From Nonomuraea terrae (GTDB taxonomy: Bacteria; Actinomycetota; Actinomycetes; Streptosporangiales; Streptosporangiaceae), in contig NZ_SMKQ01000006.1 in the NCBI RefSeq assembly GCF_004348995.1, forward strand, positions 52,634-116,633: a DNA stretch of 64,000 bases, written 5' to 3'. Below the pieces are notes generated by a model, which was given only the letters and a program-made list of their open reading frames with translations, was not told the origin of the DNA and made no database searches. How positions within the stretch are numbered: position 1 is the stretch's first letter; the number at the start of each line of letters is the position of its first letter. Below, in pieces: positions 1 through 8,552 of this stretch. A program made the translations under genes and the position numbers.

Positions 1-597
1 GTACGACGCCGCCAGGTCGGGATGGTCGAACTGCACGCCGGTGTCGATGTTGGCGACCACGATGCCCTCGCCGCGGTTGCCCAGCTCGTCCCAGACGCGC
101 GGGGCGTTGACGCGGTCGATGTTCCACTCCACCGCGTTCACCTTGGACTCGGCGGGGCCGGCGTCGGGCTTGGGCACCGACAGCGTGCGCACCGGCTCGA
201 TGCCCTCGACCTCCGGCAGCGCGGCGATCTCGGCGGCGAGCTTCTCGCCGGCCGTCACCCGCACCGCGTTGACGATCCAGAACGGGGTGTAGTCGGCGTC
301 GCGGGAGTCGAGCAGCTTGCGCACACCGGCCTGGGAGGTGCGCGCGTGCTCGGTCTTGGCTTCGAAGACCTGCTCGGCCTTGGCGTCCTTGGTGACGGCC
401 CGGCGGGCGCCGCTCAGGTCGGCGTCCCCTTTCATCCGGACCCAGAAGGTGGCTTTGTCGTCCTGGTCCAGCTGCGCCTGGACAGCGGCGTCGATCTTGG
501 CCGGATCGGGCGCCGCCTGTGCTACCGCCTGGGGTAACAACAGTGCGGCGGTGACGATCCCGGTCAGGATCGCGCGCCGGCGGAGGGTGTGGGGCAC
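1..597 (-). CDS. S8 (subtilisin-like) secreted serine protease, N-terminal part
   Basis: Secreted subtilisin-family protease cut by the window edge; only the first 199 codons are present. The GTG start is set by an AAGGAGAG ribosome site just upstream. The product opens with a basic n-region (RRR) and a hydrophobic stretch ending AVAQA, a Sec-type signal peptide of about 28 residues. Residues about 33-140 resemble an inhibitor-I9 prodomain, which in this family chaperones folding and is then removed. The catalytic-Asp motif (NIDTGV) is seen at Asp185; the catalytic His and Ser lie outside the window. Its substrate cannot be inferred. It is downstream of the GT39 gene on the same strand, 126 bp away, with a separate palindrome in the gap. 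Confidence 0.88.
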   Translation of the reverse strand, partial: MPHTLRRRAILTGIVTAALLLPQAVAQAAPDPAKIDAAVQAQLDQDDKATFWVRMKGDADLSGARRAVTKDAKAEQVFEAKTEHARTSQAGVRKLLDSRDADYTPFWIVNAVRVTAGEKLAAEIAALPEVEGIEPVRTLSVPKPDAGPAESKVNAVEWNIDRVNAPRVWDELGNRGEGIVVANIDTGVQFDHPDLAASY

Positions 598-684
598 GGG
601 CTCTCCTTCACGGCAGAGGGAGGCAGGTGATCTTTACGCCTCTGCCGAGAAGAGTGAAGAGAACGTGTCAGCAAAGCAATAGCA

Positions 685-697
685 AACGTAAAACGTT
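685..697. promoter_or_regulatory. Palindrome upstream of the S8 protease gene
   Basis: AACGT-AAA-ACGTT inverted repeat (5-bp arms, 3-bp spacer) in an AT-rich stretch about 90 bp upstream of the protease start. It could be an operator, for example of a LacI-type regulator, but no regulator gene adjoins it. Function is inferred only from symmetry and position. Confidence 0.3.
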
Positions 698-723
698 ACT
701 TTACTTAAGGAAATGAAATCTGG

Positions 724-2157
724 TCAGCTGAAATGTCGCCACATAGGCCAGATTGTCGCCCAGGGCTGGAGTAGTTCCCGGCACAGGTGCACCGGCATGC
801 CCTGCTCCTCGTTCTCCAGGCCGACGCCGTTGTCCACCCGTGCCCGCTCCTCGCACGAGCCGAACAGCGCCCGCCCGCGCGGCCCGACGTTCACCAGGAT
901 CGCGGTGACGCCGTCGGCCGGGGGAGGGCCGTGGTGCCAGAGCTCGTTGTGGCCGGAGTAGACGCGCGGCACCCCGGCCAGGCGCAGCGCGCCGTGCTCG
1001 CCGTAGCTGCCCGTCAGGACCACCGCGCGGTCCCGCTCGGCGGGCGGCAGCGAGTCGCGCACCCCGGTGACCGCCGCCGTGAAGGCCGGCCAGCCGACCG
1101 ACTCCCGCGCCACCTCGTTGATCGCCGGCACCGGCGTCCCGGCCAGCCCGGCCACCGGCACCAGCGGCAGCGCGAGCACTGCCGACCCCACCGCGCCGAC
1201 CGCCAGGAACGCGCCCGCGAGCCGGGTACGGGCCGCCGCCGCGACGCCGACGCACCCCGCGGCGAACAGCAGCAGGATCAGCCCGCCCGTGTAGTCGAAC
1301 CGGCCTCCGGTCACCAGCGTCACCACCGCCGCGACCGGGTACGCCACGGCCAGGGCCCGCACCCGCCGATCACGCCACAGCCGGACGAACCCGAACGCCG
1401 CGATCACCGGCACGACGGGCCCGAACAACACCAGCTGCATCGGAACGAAGAGCATCCGCATCTCGGCGCCCTCGTCCGCGCTCAGCGCAGCCGCCATCGC
1501 CAGCTGCGGCCAGTCGTTGGCCACCTGGTAGACCAGGTTCGGGGCCGCGATCACCGCCGCGAGCAGCGCCCCGCCCCACAACCACGGGCTCGCCAGCGTC
1601 CGCCGCGGCCCCACGGCCGCCAGCCCCACCGCGAGCCCCAGCACCAGCAGCGCGATCAGGTGCTTGTTGTACGTGGCCAGCCCCACGACCGCGCCCGCCG
1701 CGAGCCACCAGCGCGGCTGATCCCGTAACAGAGCCCTGAGCATGAACAGGATCGCCGCCGCCCACAACGGCAGGTCGAAGCTGACCGTCAGCAGCGTGTG
1801 CCCCGAGATCAGCGTGTACGCTCCCGTCGCCGTGCCCGCCGCCGCCATGACCTGCGCCGCCCGGCCCCCGCCCAGCTCCCGCGCGATCAGCGCCACCAGC
1901 GCCACCAGCAGCGCGGCCGCCAGCGCCGGGAACACCCTGATCCCCGTGACCGTGTCGCCGAACAGCGCGATCCCCGCCCCGGCCAGCATCGGCGTCATCG
2001 GCGGCTGGTCGGCGTACCCCCAGGCCGGATGCTCCGACAACACGCGGAAGTACAGCTCGTCACGGTGGTATCCGTAGCCGGGGCTCAGCGCCAGCAGGAT
2101 CGCGAACAGCAGCACGGCGATCGCGGCGACGGGCCGCCAGGCCCAGGGCGGTCCCAT
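724..2157 (-). CDS. GT39/ArnT-like integral-membrane glycosyltransferase
   Basis: Polytopic membrane protein of 477 residues resembling glycosyltransferase family 39 (protein O-mannosyltransferase/ArnT-like, polyprenyl-phosphate-sugar dependent). Residues about 10-26 form the first membrane helix; the following loop carries HRDELYF (Asp33-Glu34), the place where this superfamily keeps its catalytic acidic residues. About ten more hydrophobic helices follow, then a soluble C-terminal domain of about 110 residues. The ATG lies 12 nt after the TetR stop, so the two are probably co-transcribed, although the ribosome site is weak. The acceptor is unknown. Its position behind a P450 and a TetR suggests a small inducible unit. 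Confidence 0.75.
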   Translation of the reverse strand: MGPPWAWRPVAAIAVLLFAILLALSPGYGYHRDELYFRVLSEHPAWGYADQPPMTPMLAGAGIALFGDTVTGIRVFPALAAALLVALVALIARELGGGRAAQVMAAAGTATGAYTLISGHTLLTVSFDLPLWAAAILFMLRALLRDQPRWWLAAGAVVGLATYNKHLIALLVLGLAVGLAAVGPRRTLASPWLWGGALLAAVIAAPNLVYQVANDWPQLAMAAALSADEGAEMRMLFVPMQLVLFGPVVPVIAAFGFVRLWRDRRVRALAVAYPVAAVVTLVTGGRFDYTGGLILLLFAAGCVGVAAAARTRLAGAFLAVGAVGSAVLALPLVPVAGLAGTPVPAINEVARESVGWPAFTAAVTGVRDSLPPAERDRAVVLTGSYGEHGALRLAGVPRVYSGHNELWHHGPPPADGVTAILVNVGPRGRALFGSCEERARVDNGVGLENEEQGMPVHLCRELLQPWATIWPMWRHFS

Positions 2158-2168
2158 GGACGCCGAGG

Positions 2169-2780
2169 CTAGATTCTCTTCCGGTCCCTTGTCACTGCCC
2201 GGTACCCGGTCTGTTTCAGGATCGTCATGAAGTACGCCGTGATCCGCCCGGCGTCGTCGTCGGCGTCCTGCGCGACGCTGAACACCGCGCCGCGCAGGAT
2301 CTCCTGTACCGCGTCGAGATCGGCGTCCTGGGGGAGGCGCCCGGCGTCGCGGGCCCGGCGCAGGATCTCGTCCACCGCCGCCGCCCCTTGCCCGCCCTTG
2401 AGCGGCCGGTACGTCGCCATCAGCTCCGGATAGTCGTCGACGCTGCCCCACAGGCGGCGCAGCAGCCGGCGGTGCCGCGGCGACGCCAGGTAGGCCGCCC
2501 AGTCAGCGATCATGTCCTCGACGTCGCGCCAGCCGGTGAAGCCGGGGTTGTACGCGTGGGCGTTCCACTCCAGGGCCCGCACCAGCAGCGCCGTCTTGTC
2601 GGCGAACCTGCGGTAGACCGTCGCCCTGGTCACCCCGGCCCGCCGGGCGACCTGCTCGATGCTGAGCTGCTGCGCGCCCAGCTCGATGAGCAGGTCGACC
2701 GCGGCGGCGAGGATCGCGGCGTCGGCCTCCTGGCTGCGCGGGCGGCCGGCCGGGCGTGGTGCTCGCGTCGCCCCGGTCAT
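2169..2780 (-). CDS. TetR-family transcriptional regulator
   Basis: TetR repressor of 203 residues. After a short basic N-terminus (RPAGRPRSQ), residues about 20-66 form the helix-turn-helix domain (QVARRAGVTRATVYRRF, then ADKTALLVRAL), and the rest is an alpha-helical ligand and dimerisation domain. It lies 48 bp downstream of the P450 and 11 bp upstream of the GT39 gene on the same strand. The perfect palindrome upstream of the P450 is the obvious candidate operator, making the regulator part of the unit it would control. The effector is unknown; a P450 substrate or product is a reasonable guess. Confidence 0.85.
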   Translation of the reverse strand: MTGATRAPRPAGRPRSQEADAAILAAAVDLLIELGAQQLSIEQVARRAGVTRATVYRRFADKTALLVRALEWNAHAYNPGFTGWRDVEDMIADWAAYLASPRHRRLLRRLWGSVDDYPELMATYRPLKGGQGAAAVDEILRRARDAGRLPQDADLDAVQEILRGAVFSVAQDADDDAGRITAYFMTILKQTGYRAVTRDRKRI

Positions 2781-2828
2781 GCCCCCGCCCCCTGCTCGTC
2801 GTCGTACCGCCGCCGCGAGTCTATTCGC

Positions 2829-4001
2829 CTACTCCCAGGTGACAGGAAGGGCGCGGACCCCGTAGATGGGCGTGTCCGTACGCAGCGGCACCTGCTCCGG
2901 CTCGACGGCCAGCCGCAGTGACGGGAGCCTCGCCAGCAGCGCGGGGAACGCCGCCCTCATCTCGGCCCGGGCGAGCTGCTGACCCAGGCACTGGTGCACG
3001 CCGTGGCCGAAGCCCACGTGCCCGCCGGCCGGGCGCAGCGGGTCGAACCGGTCGGGATCGGGGAAGCGCGCGGGGTCACGGTTGGCCGACGCGATCGAAA
3101 GGGTCACCGTCTCCCCGGCGCGCACCGGCTCGCCGCCCAGCTCGACGTCCTCCAGCGCGGTCCGGACGAGGAAGGGGGTGATCGCGAGGTAGCGCAGCAG
3201 CTCCTCCACCAGCTGATCGGTGTGCCCCGGGTCCGCGCGGACCACGGCGAGCTCGTCCGGACGGCACAGCAGCAGGAACGCGCCCAGGGCGATCATGTTG
3301 GCGGTGGTGTCCAGCCCGGCGCCGAGCAGCATGAAGCCGATGTTGGCCAGCTCCTCGTCGGTGAGGTCGCTCCTGGTCAGCCCGCTGAGCACGTCGTCGC
3401 CCGGCCTGGCCCGCCTGGCCGCCACCAGCTCCCGCATGTGGGCGACCATCGCCGTCACCGCCGCCATCATCTCCTCCTGCGGGCGGTCGCCCCGCGTGAG
3501 CGTGACGGCGTGGGCCAGGAACCGGCCCCGTTCGTCCTCCGGCACGCCGAGCAGCTCGCAGATCACGACCGCCGGGATCGGCGCCGCGAACGACTCGACC
3601 AGGTCGGCGGGCGGGCCCTGCCGCTCCATGGCGTCCAGGTGCTCGCGGGCGATCTGCTCGATGCGCTCGGTGAGCAGTCGCATCCTGCGCACGGTGAACT
3701 CGCCGGTGAGCAGACGGCGGTAGCGGGTGTGCTCGGGCGGATCGGTCGACAGGAACATCCCGGGCGGCGCGGGCTGCCGGGGCCCCGCGGGCCCGAAGGG
3801 CATGTGCTGCAGCTCGGCCCGGGCGCTGAAGCGCGGGTCCGCCATCACCTCGCGCACCAGTGCGTAACCGGTCACCAGCCAGCCCTGGTGGCCGTCGGTG
3901 TAGCTGAGGCGGGTGATCTCGCGCAGTCCGGCGAGCCCGGCGGGCGGATCGAACGGCGTGGGCCGGTCGCGGGGCAGCTTGAACGCCGCGGTCTCGGTCA
4001 C
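2829..4001 (-). CDS. Cytochrome P450
   Basis: Soluble bacterial class-I P450 of 390 residues from the GTG at 4001, which has a GGAAGGGAG ribosome site about 7 nt upstream; an in-frame ATG at 4028 would add nine residues but abuts the palindrome. Visible motifs are the I-helix oxygen-activation motif GAGLDTT, the K-helix ExxR (EELLRY), and the heme loop FGHGVHQCLG with thiolate Cys338. It needs separate ferredoxin and ferredoxin reductase partners, which are not in the window. It leads the P450-TetR-GT39 minus-strand set. Overall it resembles the CYP105/CYP107-type monooxygenases common in actinomycetes. The substrate cannot be predicted. Confidence 0.88.
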   Translation of the reverse strand: MTETAAFKLPRDRPTPFDPPAGLAGLREITRLSYTDGHQGWLVTGYALVREVMADPRFSARAELQHMPFGPAGPRQPAPPGMFLSTDPPEHTRYRRLLTGEFTVRRMRLLTERIEQIAREHLDAMERQGPPADLVESFAAPIPAVVICELLGVPEDERGRFLAHAVTLTRGDRPQEEMMAAVTAMVAHMRELVAARRARPGDDVLSGLTRSDLTDEELANIGFMLLGAGLDTTANMIALGAFLLLCRPDELAVVRADPGHTDQLVEELLRYLAITPFLVRTALEDVELGGEPVRAGETVTLSIASANRDPARFPDPDRFDPLRPAGGHVGFGHGVHQCLGQQLARAEMRAAFPALLARLPSLRLAVEPEQVPLRTDTPIYGVRALPVTWE

Positions 4002-4030
4002 CTCGGGGCTCCCTTCCGAAGAGGTCATAT

Positions 4031-4057
4031 TTCAATACAGTACAGCTCTGTATTGAA
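4031..4057. promoter_or_regulatory. Perfect 10-bp inverted repeat, probable TetR operator
   Basis: TTCAATACAG and its exact reverse complement CTGTATTGAA are separated by 7 bp. It begins 30 bp upstream of the P450 GTG start and occupies the expected promoter of the P450-TetR-GT39 set. Size, symmetry and location fit a TetR dimer site. Binding by the adjacent TetR (2169-2780) is inferred. The trp leader promoter starts only about 28 bp away on the other strand. Confidence 0.6.
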
Positions 4058-4084
4058 GCCCGTCCATGGGGGTGGCGGGTCGCG

Positions 4085-4113
4085 TTGCGCGATCATGGTG
4101 GGGCGGTTAGTGT
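4085..4113 (+). promoter_or_regulatory. Promoter of the trp leader (leaderless start)
   Basis: TTGCGC (4085-4090), a 17-bp spacer, then TAGTGT (4108-4113). The leader peptide ATG lies 7 nt after the -10 box, so transcription should start at or next to the first base of the start codon. Confidence 0.55.
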
Positions 4114-4120
4114 GGAACGC

Positions 4121-4162
4121 ATGCGAAATCACGCTCAGCTCCAGTGGTGGCGCCGCTCCTAG
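4121..4162 (+). CDS. trpL: trp operon leader peptide
   Basis: A 13-residue leader peptide, MRNHAQLQWWRRS, with two adjacent Trp codons (4145-4150). It lies 102 bp before the anthranilate synthase gene and is followed by mutually exclusive hairpins, the classic arrangement for transcription attenuation: ribosomes stalling at the Trp codons when charged tRNA-Trp is scarce would favour the antiterminator. No ribosome site is needed because the start looks leaderless. Codons 10-13 and the stop form one strand of the first hairpin. This mechanism is established for actinomycete trpE leaders; its operation here is inferred from sequence. Confidence 0.8.
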   Translation: MRNHAQLQWWRRS

Positions 4163-4192
4163 GCGGCGCGGGTTTCGCATTCTCGACGGACT

Positions 4193-4217
4193 GGCCGCCC
4201 CGGATGGCGGCCTTTCT
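4193..4217 (+). terminator. trp attenuator hairpin
   Basis: A perfect 7-bp stem (GGCCGCC at 4193-4199 with GGCGGCC at 4206-4212, 6-nt loop) is followed by TTTCT. The upstream GC-rich segment (about 4162-4171) can pair either back to 4150-4156, over the end of trpL, or forward to the left arm of this hairpin, giving the pause/antiterminator/terminator set expected of an attenuator. Confidence 0.65.
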
Positions 4218-4264
4218 CGTGTCCGCCCCGGGGCTCGATCATTTGACGTGGTAAGGGGCAGGAA

Positions 4265-6391
4265 ATGGCGACGAGCGGATATACCACCGCCGGGGGCATC
4301 GGCGTCGAACGCGAGTCACGCGAGGTCGACGAAGCCGCCCTGGAAGAGATCGTCACGGCTCTCGGCGAGCGGCGCGGCGGCGCCTTCTCCTCGGGCATGG
4401 ACTACCCGGGCCGCTACAGCCGATGGGCCTTCGGCTACGTCGACCCGTGCCTGGAGCTGGTCGCCAAGGGCCGCACCATCGCGGCGACGGCCCTCAACGA
4501 GCGCGGCCGGATCGTGCTGCCCGCCGTCGCCTCCTGCCTCCTGGCCGCGGGCAAGCCGCTCACCGAGCCCACGGCCGACCGCGTCGAGGTGCACGTGCCC
4601 GAGTCGGAGGACCTGCTGCCGGAGGAGATGCGCAGCCGCCGGCCTACCGTGTTCACCGCGATCCGCGAGGTCATCGCCGCCTTCAAGGGCGACGACCCCC
4701 ACCTCGGCCTCTACGGCGCCTTCGGCTACGACCTGGCCTTCCAGTTCGAGCCCATCCGGCAGGAGCTCCTGCGCCCCGACGGCCAGCGCGACCTCGTGCT
4801 CCACCTGCCCGACCGGCTGGTGGTGATCGACCGGCAGCGCGAGACCAGCCTCGAGTTCCGCTACGAGTTCACCGTCGACGGCGTCAGCACGCGCGGCCTG
4901 GAGCGTACCGGCGAGACCCTGCCCCAGGCGGCCACCGGCGAGCTGCCGAAGAACCCGGAGAGAGGCGAATACGCCAAGGTCGTCGCCGCGGCCAAGGAGA
5001 AGTTCAAGCGCGGCGACCTGTTCGAGGTCGTGCCCGGCCAGGTCTTCCACGCCCCCTGCGCCGACCCGTCCGCCTTCTACCGCAGCCTGCGCAGGAGCAA
5101 CCCGGCCCCGTACGAGTTCATCATCAGCCTCGGCGAAGGCGAGCACCTGGTCGGCGCCTCACCCGAGATGTACGTCCGGGTCACCGGCGACCGCGTCGAG
5201 ACCTGCCCCATCTCCGGCACCATCGCCCGCGGCAGCAACCCGGTCGAGGACGCCGAGGCCATCCGCACCCTCCTGTCCAGCGTGAAGGAGGAGTCGGAGC
5301 TGACCATGTGCACCGACGTCGACCGCAACGACAAGTCGCGCATCTGCGTCCCCGGCACGGTCAAGGTCATCGGCCGCCGCCAGATCGAGCTCTACTCCCG
5401 GCTCATCCACACCGTCGACCACATCGAGGGCCGGCTGCGCCCCGAGTTCGACGCGCTCGACGCCTTCCTCACCCACATGTGGGCCGTCACCGTCACCGGC
5501 GCCCCCAAGACGTGGGCCATGCAGTTCATCGAGGACCACGAGGCCACCACCCGCCGCTGGTACGGCGGCGCCATCGGCTTCATCGGCTTCGACGGCTCCA
5601 TGAACACCGGCCTGACCCTGCGTACCGCGCAGGTCAAGAACGGCGTGGCGACCGTCAGAGCCGGGGCGACGCTGCTGTTCGACTCCGACCCCGAGGCCGA
5701 GGAGCGCGAGACCGAGCTCAAGGCCAGCGCCCTGCTCGGTGCCCTCGCGGCGGTCGGCCGGCCCGACTCCGTGCCGGTGGCCGAGCCCCGCGAGCAGCCC
5801 GGCCTGGGCCTGAAGGTGCTCCTGGTCGACCACGAGGACTCCTTCGTCAACACCCTGGCCGACTACTTCCGCCAGGAGGGCGCCGACGTCGTGACGCTGC
5901 GCCACGGCTTCCCCGTCCACATGCTCGACGAGATCGCGCCCGACCTCGTGGTGCTCTCGCCCGGCCCCGGCTGGCCGACCGACTTCGGCATCTCCGCCCT
6001 GCTCGACCAGATCTACGCCCGCGACCTGCCGGTGTTCGGCGTCTGCCTGGGCCTGCAGGCCATGGTCGAGCACGCCGGTGGCACGCTCGAGCTGCTCGAC
6101 TACCCCGAGCACGGCAAGCGCGGCCGGGTCGCGCGGCTCGGCGACAGCGCGCTGCTCGACGGGCTGCCGCCGGAGTTCACCGCGGCCCGCTACCACTCGC
6201 TGCACACCAAGCGGCCCGGCGTGGTCGGCTTCACTCCGACCGCCCTCACCCCCGACGGCAACGTCATGGCCATCGAGGACGTCCGGCGCCGCCGCTACGC
6301 CGTGCAGTTCCACCCGGAGTCGATCCTGACCCAGGAGGGCGGCGCCGGAGCGAAGATCATCGCGAACGTGCTGCGTCTGTCCCGCAGGTAG
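4265..6391 (+). CDS. trpE: Fused anthranilate synthase, TrpE-TrpG
   Basis: Bifunctional 708-residue anthranilate synthase that converts chorismate and glutamine to anthranilate, the first committed step of tryptophan synthesis. Residues about 1-500 are the chorismate-binding component I; residues about 517-708 are a class-I glutamine amidotransferase with nucleophile Cys594 (GVCLGLQ) and the His683/Glu685 pair (HPES). The fusion is of the TrpE(G) type known from some actinomycetes and rhizobia; phenazine PhzE has the same layout but would sit in a phz cluster. The ATG is preceded by AGGGGCAGGAA. Expression should be governed by the trpL attenuator upstream. No other trp gene adjoins; trpF lies 13 kb away. 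Confidence 0.92.
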   Translation: MATSGYTTAGGIGVERESREVDEAALEEIVTALGERRGGAFSSGMDYPGRYSRWAFGYVDPCLELVAKGRTIAATALNERGRIVLPAVASCLLAAGKPLTEPTADRVEVHVPESEDLLPEEMRSRRPTVFTAIREVIAAFKGDDPHLGLYGAFGYDLAFQFEPIRQELLRPDGQRDLVLHLPDRLVVIDRQRETSLEFRYEFTVDGVSTRGLERTGETLPQAATGELPKNPERGEYAKVVAAAKEKFKRGDLFEVVPGQVFHAPCADPSAFYRSLRRSNPAPYEFIISLGEGEHLVGASPEMYVRVTGDRVETCPISGTIARGSNPVEDAEAIRTLLSSVKEESELTMCTDVDRNDKSRICVPGTVKVIGRRQIELYSRLIHTVDHIEGRLRPEFDALDAFLTHMWAVTVTGAPKTWAMQFIEDHEATTRRWYGGAIGFIGFDGSMNTGLTLRTAQVKNGVATVRAGATLLFDSDPEAEERETELKASALLGALAAVGRPDSVPVAEPREQPGLGLKVLLVDHEDSFVNTLADYFRQEGADVVTLRHGFPVHMLDEIAPDLVVLSPGPGWPTDFGISALLDQIYARDLPVFGVCLGLQAMVEHAGGTLELLDYPEHGKRGRVARLGDSALLDGLPPEFTAARYHSLHTKRPGVVGFTPTALTPDGNVMAIEDVRRRRYAVQFHPESILTQEGGAGAKIIANVLRLSRR

Positions 6392-6436
6392 GTAAAACGC
6401 GGGCGGGGGCGTGCGGAGCTCCCCTAGAGTCTCCGC

Positions 6437-7585
6437 ATGCTCCCCGTAGACCTGCCCGGCACGGTGCGTGACGCGCTGCTCGCCCCGCTCGTCGACCACC
6501 ACTGTCACGGGGTGCGGCGCGACGACCTGAGCCGGGCGCAGTTCGAGCTGCTCATCGGCGACGGCGCCGCCTCTGCGCCGCCCGGCACCACCCGCTTCGA
6601 CACCCCGTTCGGCGTGGCCGTACGGCGCTGGTGCGCGCCCGTGCTCGACCTCGATCCGCACGCGCCGCCCGCCGTCTACCTCGCCCGCCGGGCCGAGCTC
6701 GGCGCCGTTGAGGTCAACCGGCGCCTGCTCGGCGAGGCGGGGGTGGTGGCGTTCCTCATCGACACCGCCGCCGACGACGTCGAGACGCTGACCGCCGCCG
6801 AGATGGGCCGCCACGGCGGGGCCGCCGCCGACGAGCTCGTCCGCATCGAACGCATCGAACGCGACGTGGCCGAGACCGCCCAGATCGCCGTCGACTACCT
6901 CGACGGACTCGGCGACGAGCTCACCGCGCGGGCCGCCCGCGCGGTCGGGCTCAAGACCGTCATCGGCGCCCTGCACGGCCTCGACTTCGACCCCGCGAGG
7001 CCCACCAGGGGAGCGGTCATCGCGGCCGCCAACCGGCGCCTGGCCGACCCCAAGGAGCCGCTCACCGACCCCGTCCTGCTGCGCCACCTGCTGTGGTGCG
7101 CGATCGACGTGGCCAGGGAACGCGGGCTGCCGGTCCAGTTCGACACCGGCTTCGGCGGGCGGGCGCCGGCCGAGCCGCACCGCGCCGACCCCGCCCGGCT
7201 GGGCGCGTTCGCCCGGCAGCTGCAACCGCTCGGCGTGCCGATCATCCTGCTGCACTGCTACCCGTACCACCGCCAGGCCGCCTACCTCGCCGGCGCGCTG
7301 CCCCACGTGTACGTCGATGTCGGCCTCGCCCTGCCCCACACCGCCGCCGCCTCGGCCCGGGTCATGGACGAGCTGCTGGAGCTGGCGCCGTTCCACAAGC
7401 AGCTGTTCAGCTCGGGCTGCCGGGGCCTGGCCGAGACCGCCTACCTCGCCGCCCTGTCCCACCGCCGCGCCCTGGCCGCCGCCCTCGGCTCCCGGCTCGC
7501 CCAGGGCGAATGGAGCGCCGCGGACGCCGCCCGCGTCGCCCACATGATCGGCTCCGCCAACGCCCGCCGCGTCTACCGCCTGTGA
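6437..7585 (+). CDS. Amidohydrolase-superfamily protein (TIM barrel)
   Basis: A 382-residue protein resembling the metal-dependent amidohydrolases related to the N-terminal part of FluG/GlnA-type fusions. The HxH metal motif that opens the barrel is visible at His22/His24 (DHHCHG). Later strands contain LLHCYPYHRQ and SSGCRGL at the positions expected for the second His and the distal loops. The substrate is unknown. The start looks leaderless: TAGAGT ends 6 nt before the ATG. It follows trpE by 45 bp, but with its own promoter it need not be part of a trp transcript. Confidence 0.7.
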   Translation: MLPVDLPGTVRDALLAPLVDHHCHGVRRDDLSRAQFELLIGDGAASAPPGTTRFDTPFGVAVRRWCAPVLDLDPHAPPAVYLARRAELGAVEVNRRLLGEAGVVAFLIDTAADDVETLTAAEMGRHGGAAADELVRIERIERDVAETAQIAVDYLDGLGDELTARAARAVGLKTVIGALHGLDFDPARPTRGAVIAAANRRLADPKEPLTDPVLLRHLLWCAIDVARERGLPVQFDTGFGGRAPAEPHRADPARLGAFARQLQPLGVPIILLHCYPYHRQAAYLAGALPHVYVDVGLALPHTAAASARVMDELLELAPFHKQLFSSGCRGLAETAYLAALSHRRALAAALGSRLAQGEWSAADAARVAHMIGSANARRVYRL

Positions 7586-7712
7586 CCTGGCCCGCGCCGC
7601 CGCCCGCCTGCCCCGGTACGCTGGTGTGTGCGCCGGGCGCCTGAGTCGCGCTCATGGCCGTGACCTGGTTTGCTTGGGCCGTCACACTGCCGATCCGAGC
7701 GGGGGCTCCCCA

Positions 7713-8495
7713 ATGCGCACTGTCGAACCCGAGGTCTTCATCGTCGCCCGTCCGGCGCTCGACTACGACGAGCTGGCCCGCTACCTCCGCGAGGTCGGGG
7801 GAGAGAGCTGGCTCGAGCGGCTCGACCGCGGTGATCTCGACGCGCAGAACCTCGCCGAGTTCGCCGGCCGGCTCTGCTACCGCTCCTTCGAGCCCGGCCT
7901 CAACCCCAACGTGGTCAGGATCAGGGACAACCAGGACGACTACCTGCGTAACATCCTCGCCAGCGCACACGGCTCCGTGCTGGAGCACATCAGCTTCAGC
8001 TTCGTGCTCCACAACGTGAGCCGCGTGCTGACGCACGAACTGGTCCGTCACCGCCCAGGGGTGGCCATTTCGCAGGAGTCGATGCGTTTCGTCCGGCTGG
8101 AGGAGCTGCCGTTCTGGTTCCCCGAGTGGGCGCAGGCCGACGACGAGCTGATGAAGCGGGCCTCCGCCGTGCTGGAGCAGCTGGAGCAGTTCCAGCTGTG
8201 GATGGCCGAGCACTTCGGGCTTGACGAGGAGGGCGTGAACTTCTCCGAGAAGAAGCACCGCACGTCGTTCATGCGCCGTTTCGCCCCCGAGGGCGTGGCG
8301 ACCGGGCTCGTGTGGACCGCCAACGTGCGCACGCTGCGGCACACGATCGAGGCCCGCACCGCCGCCGGCGCCGAAGAGGAGATCCGGATGCTCTTCCAGC
8401 GCATCGGCGAGCTCATGCGCGTGGAGGCGCCCGCCCTCTTCGGCGACTACGTCGTCGAGGACGGCGCCTGGATCCCGGGCTGGCGCAAGGTCTGA
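7713..8495 (+). CDS. thyX: Flavin-dependent thymidylate synthase ThyX
   Basis: ThyX, 260 residues, methylates dUMP to dTMP using methylene-tetrahydrofolate, FAD and NADPH; it is unrelated to ThyA. The family signature appears as RHRPGVAISQESMR, an RHR...S...ES.R variant of the usual RHRxxSxNExSxR. Residues around HGSVLEH supply a nearby FAD-binding helix. The ATG at 7713 is chosen because the protein then begins at the expected family N-terminus and a G-rich ribosome site (GGGGG) lies just upstream; the frame stays open further 5'. It appears monocistronic. Confidence 0.92.
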   Translation: MRTVEPEVFIVARPALDYDELARYLREVGGESWLERLDRGDLDAQNLAEFAGRLCYRSFEPGLNPNVVRIRDNQDDYLRNILASAHGSVLEHISFSFVLHNVSRVLTHELVRHRPGVAISQESMRFVRLEELPFWFPEWAQADDELMKRASAVLEQLEQFQLWMAEHFGLDEEGVNFSEKKHRTSFMRRFAPEGVATGLVWTANVRTLRHTIEARTAAGAEEEIRMLFQRIGELMRVEAPALFGDYVVEDGAWIPGWRKV

Positions 8496-8552
8496 CGGTC
8501 TCGGCGCGCCGGTCTCAGGCGCCGGTCGTGGGCGCTGCTCCTGGGCGCTTTC

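Noticed and set aside
5159..7543. Very long minus-strand open frame opposite trpE and the amidohydrolase gene, and similar long antisense frames at 20660-23377, 26153-29134, 36489-38162, 47429-49216, 49684-51516 and 52883-55117
   Set aside because: Composition is Gly/Val/His/Arg/Asp-rich without domains, typical of third-position GC shadows of real genes on the other strand; no ribosome sites at their starts.
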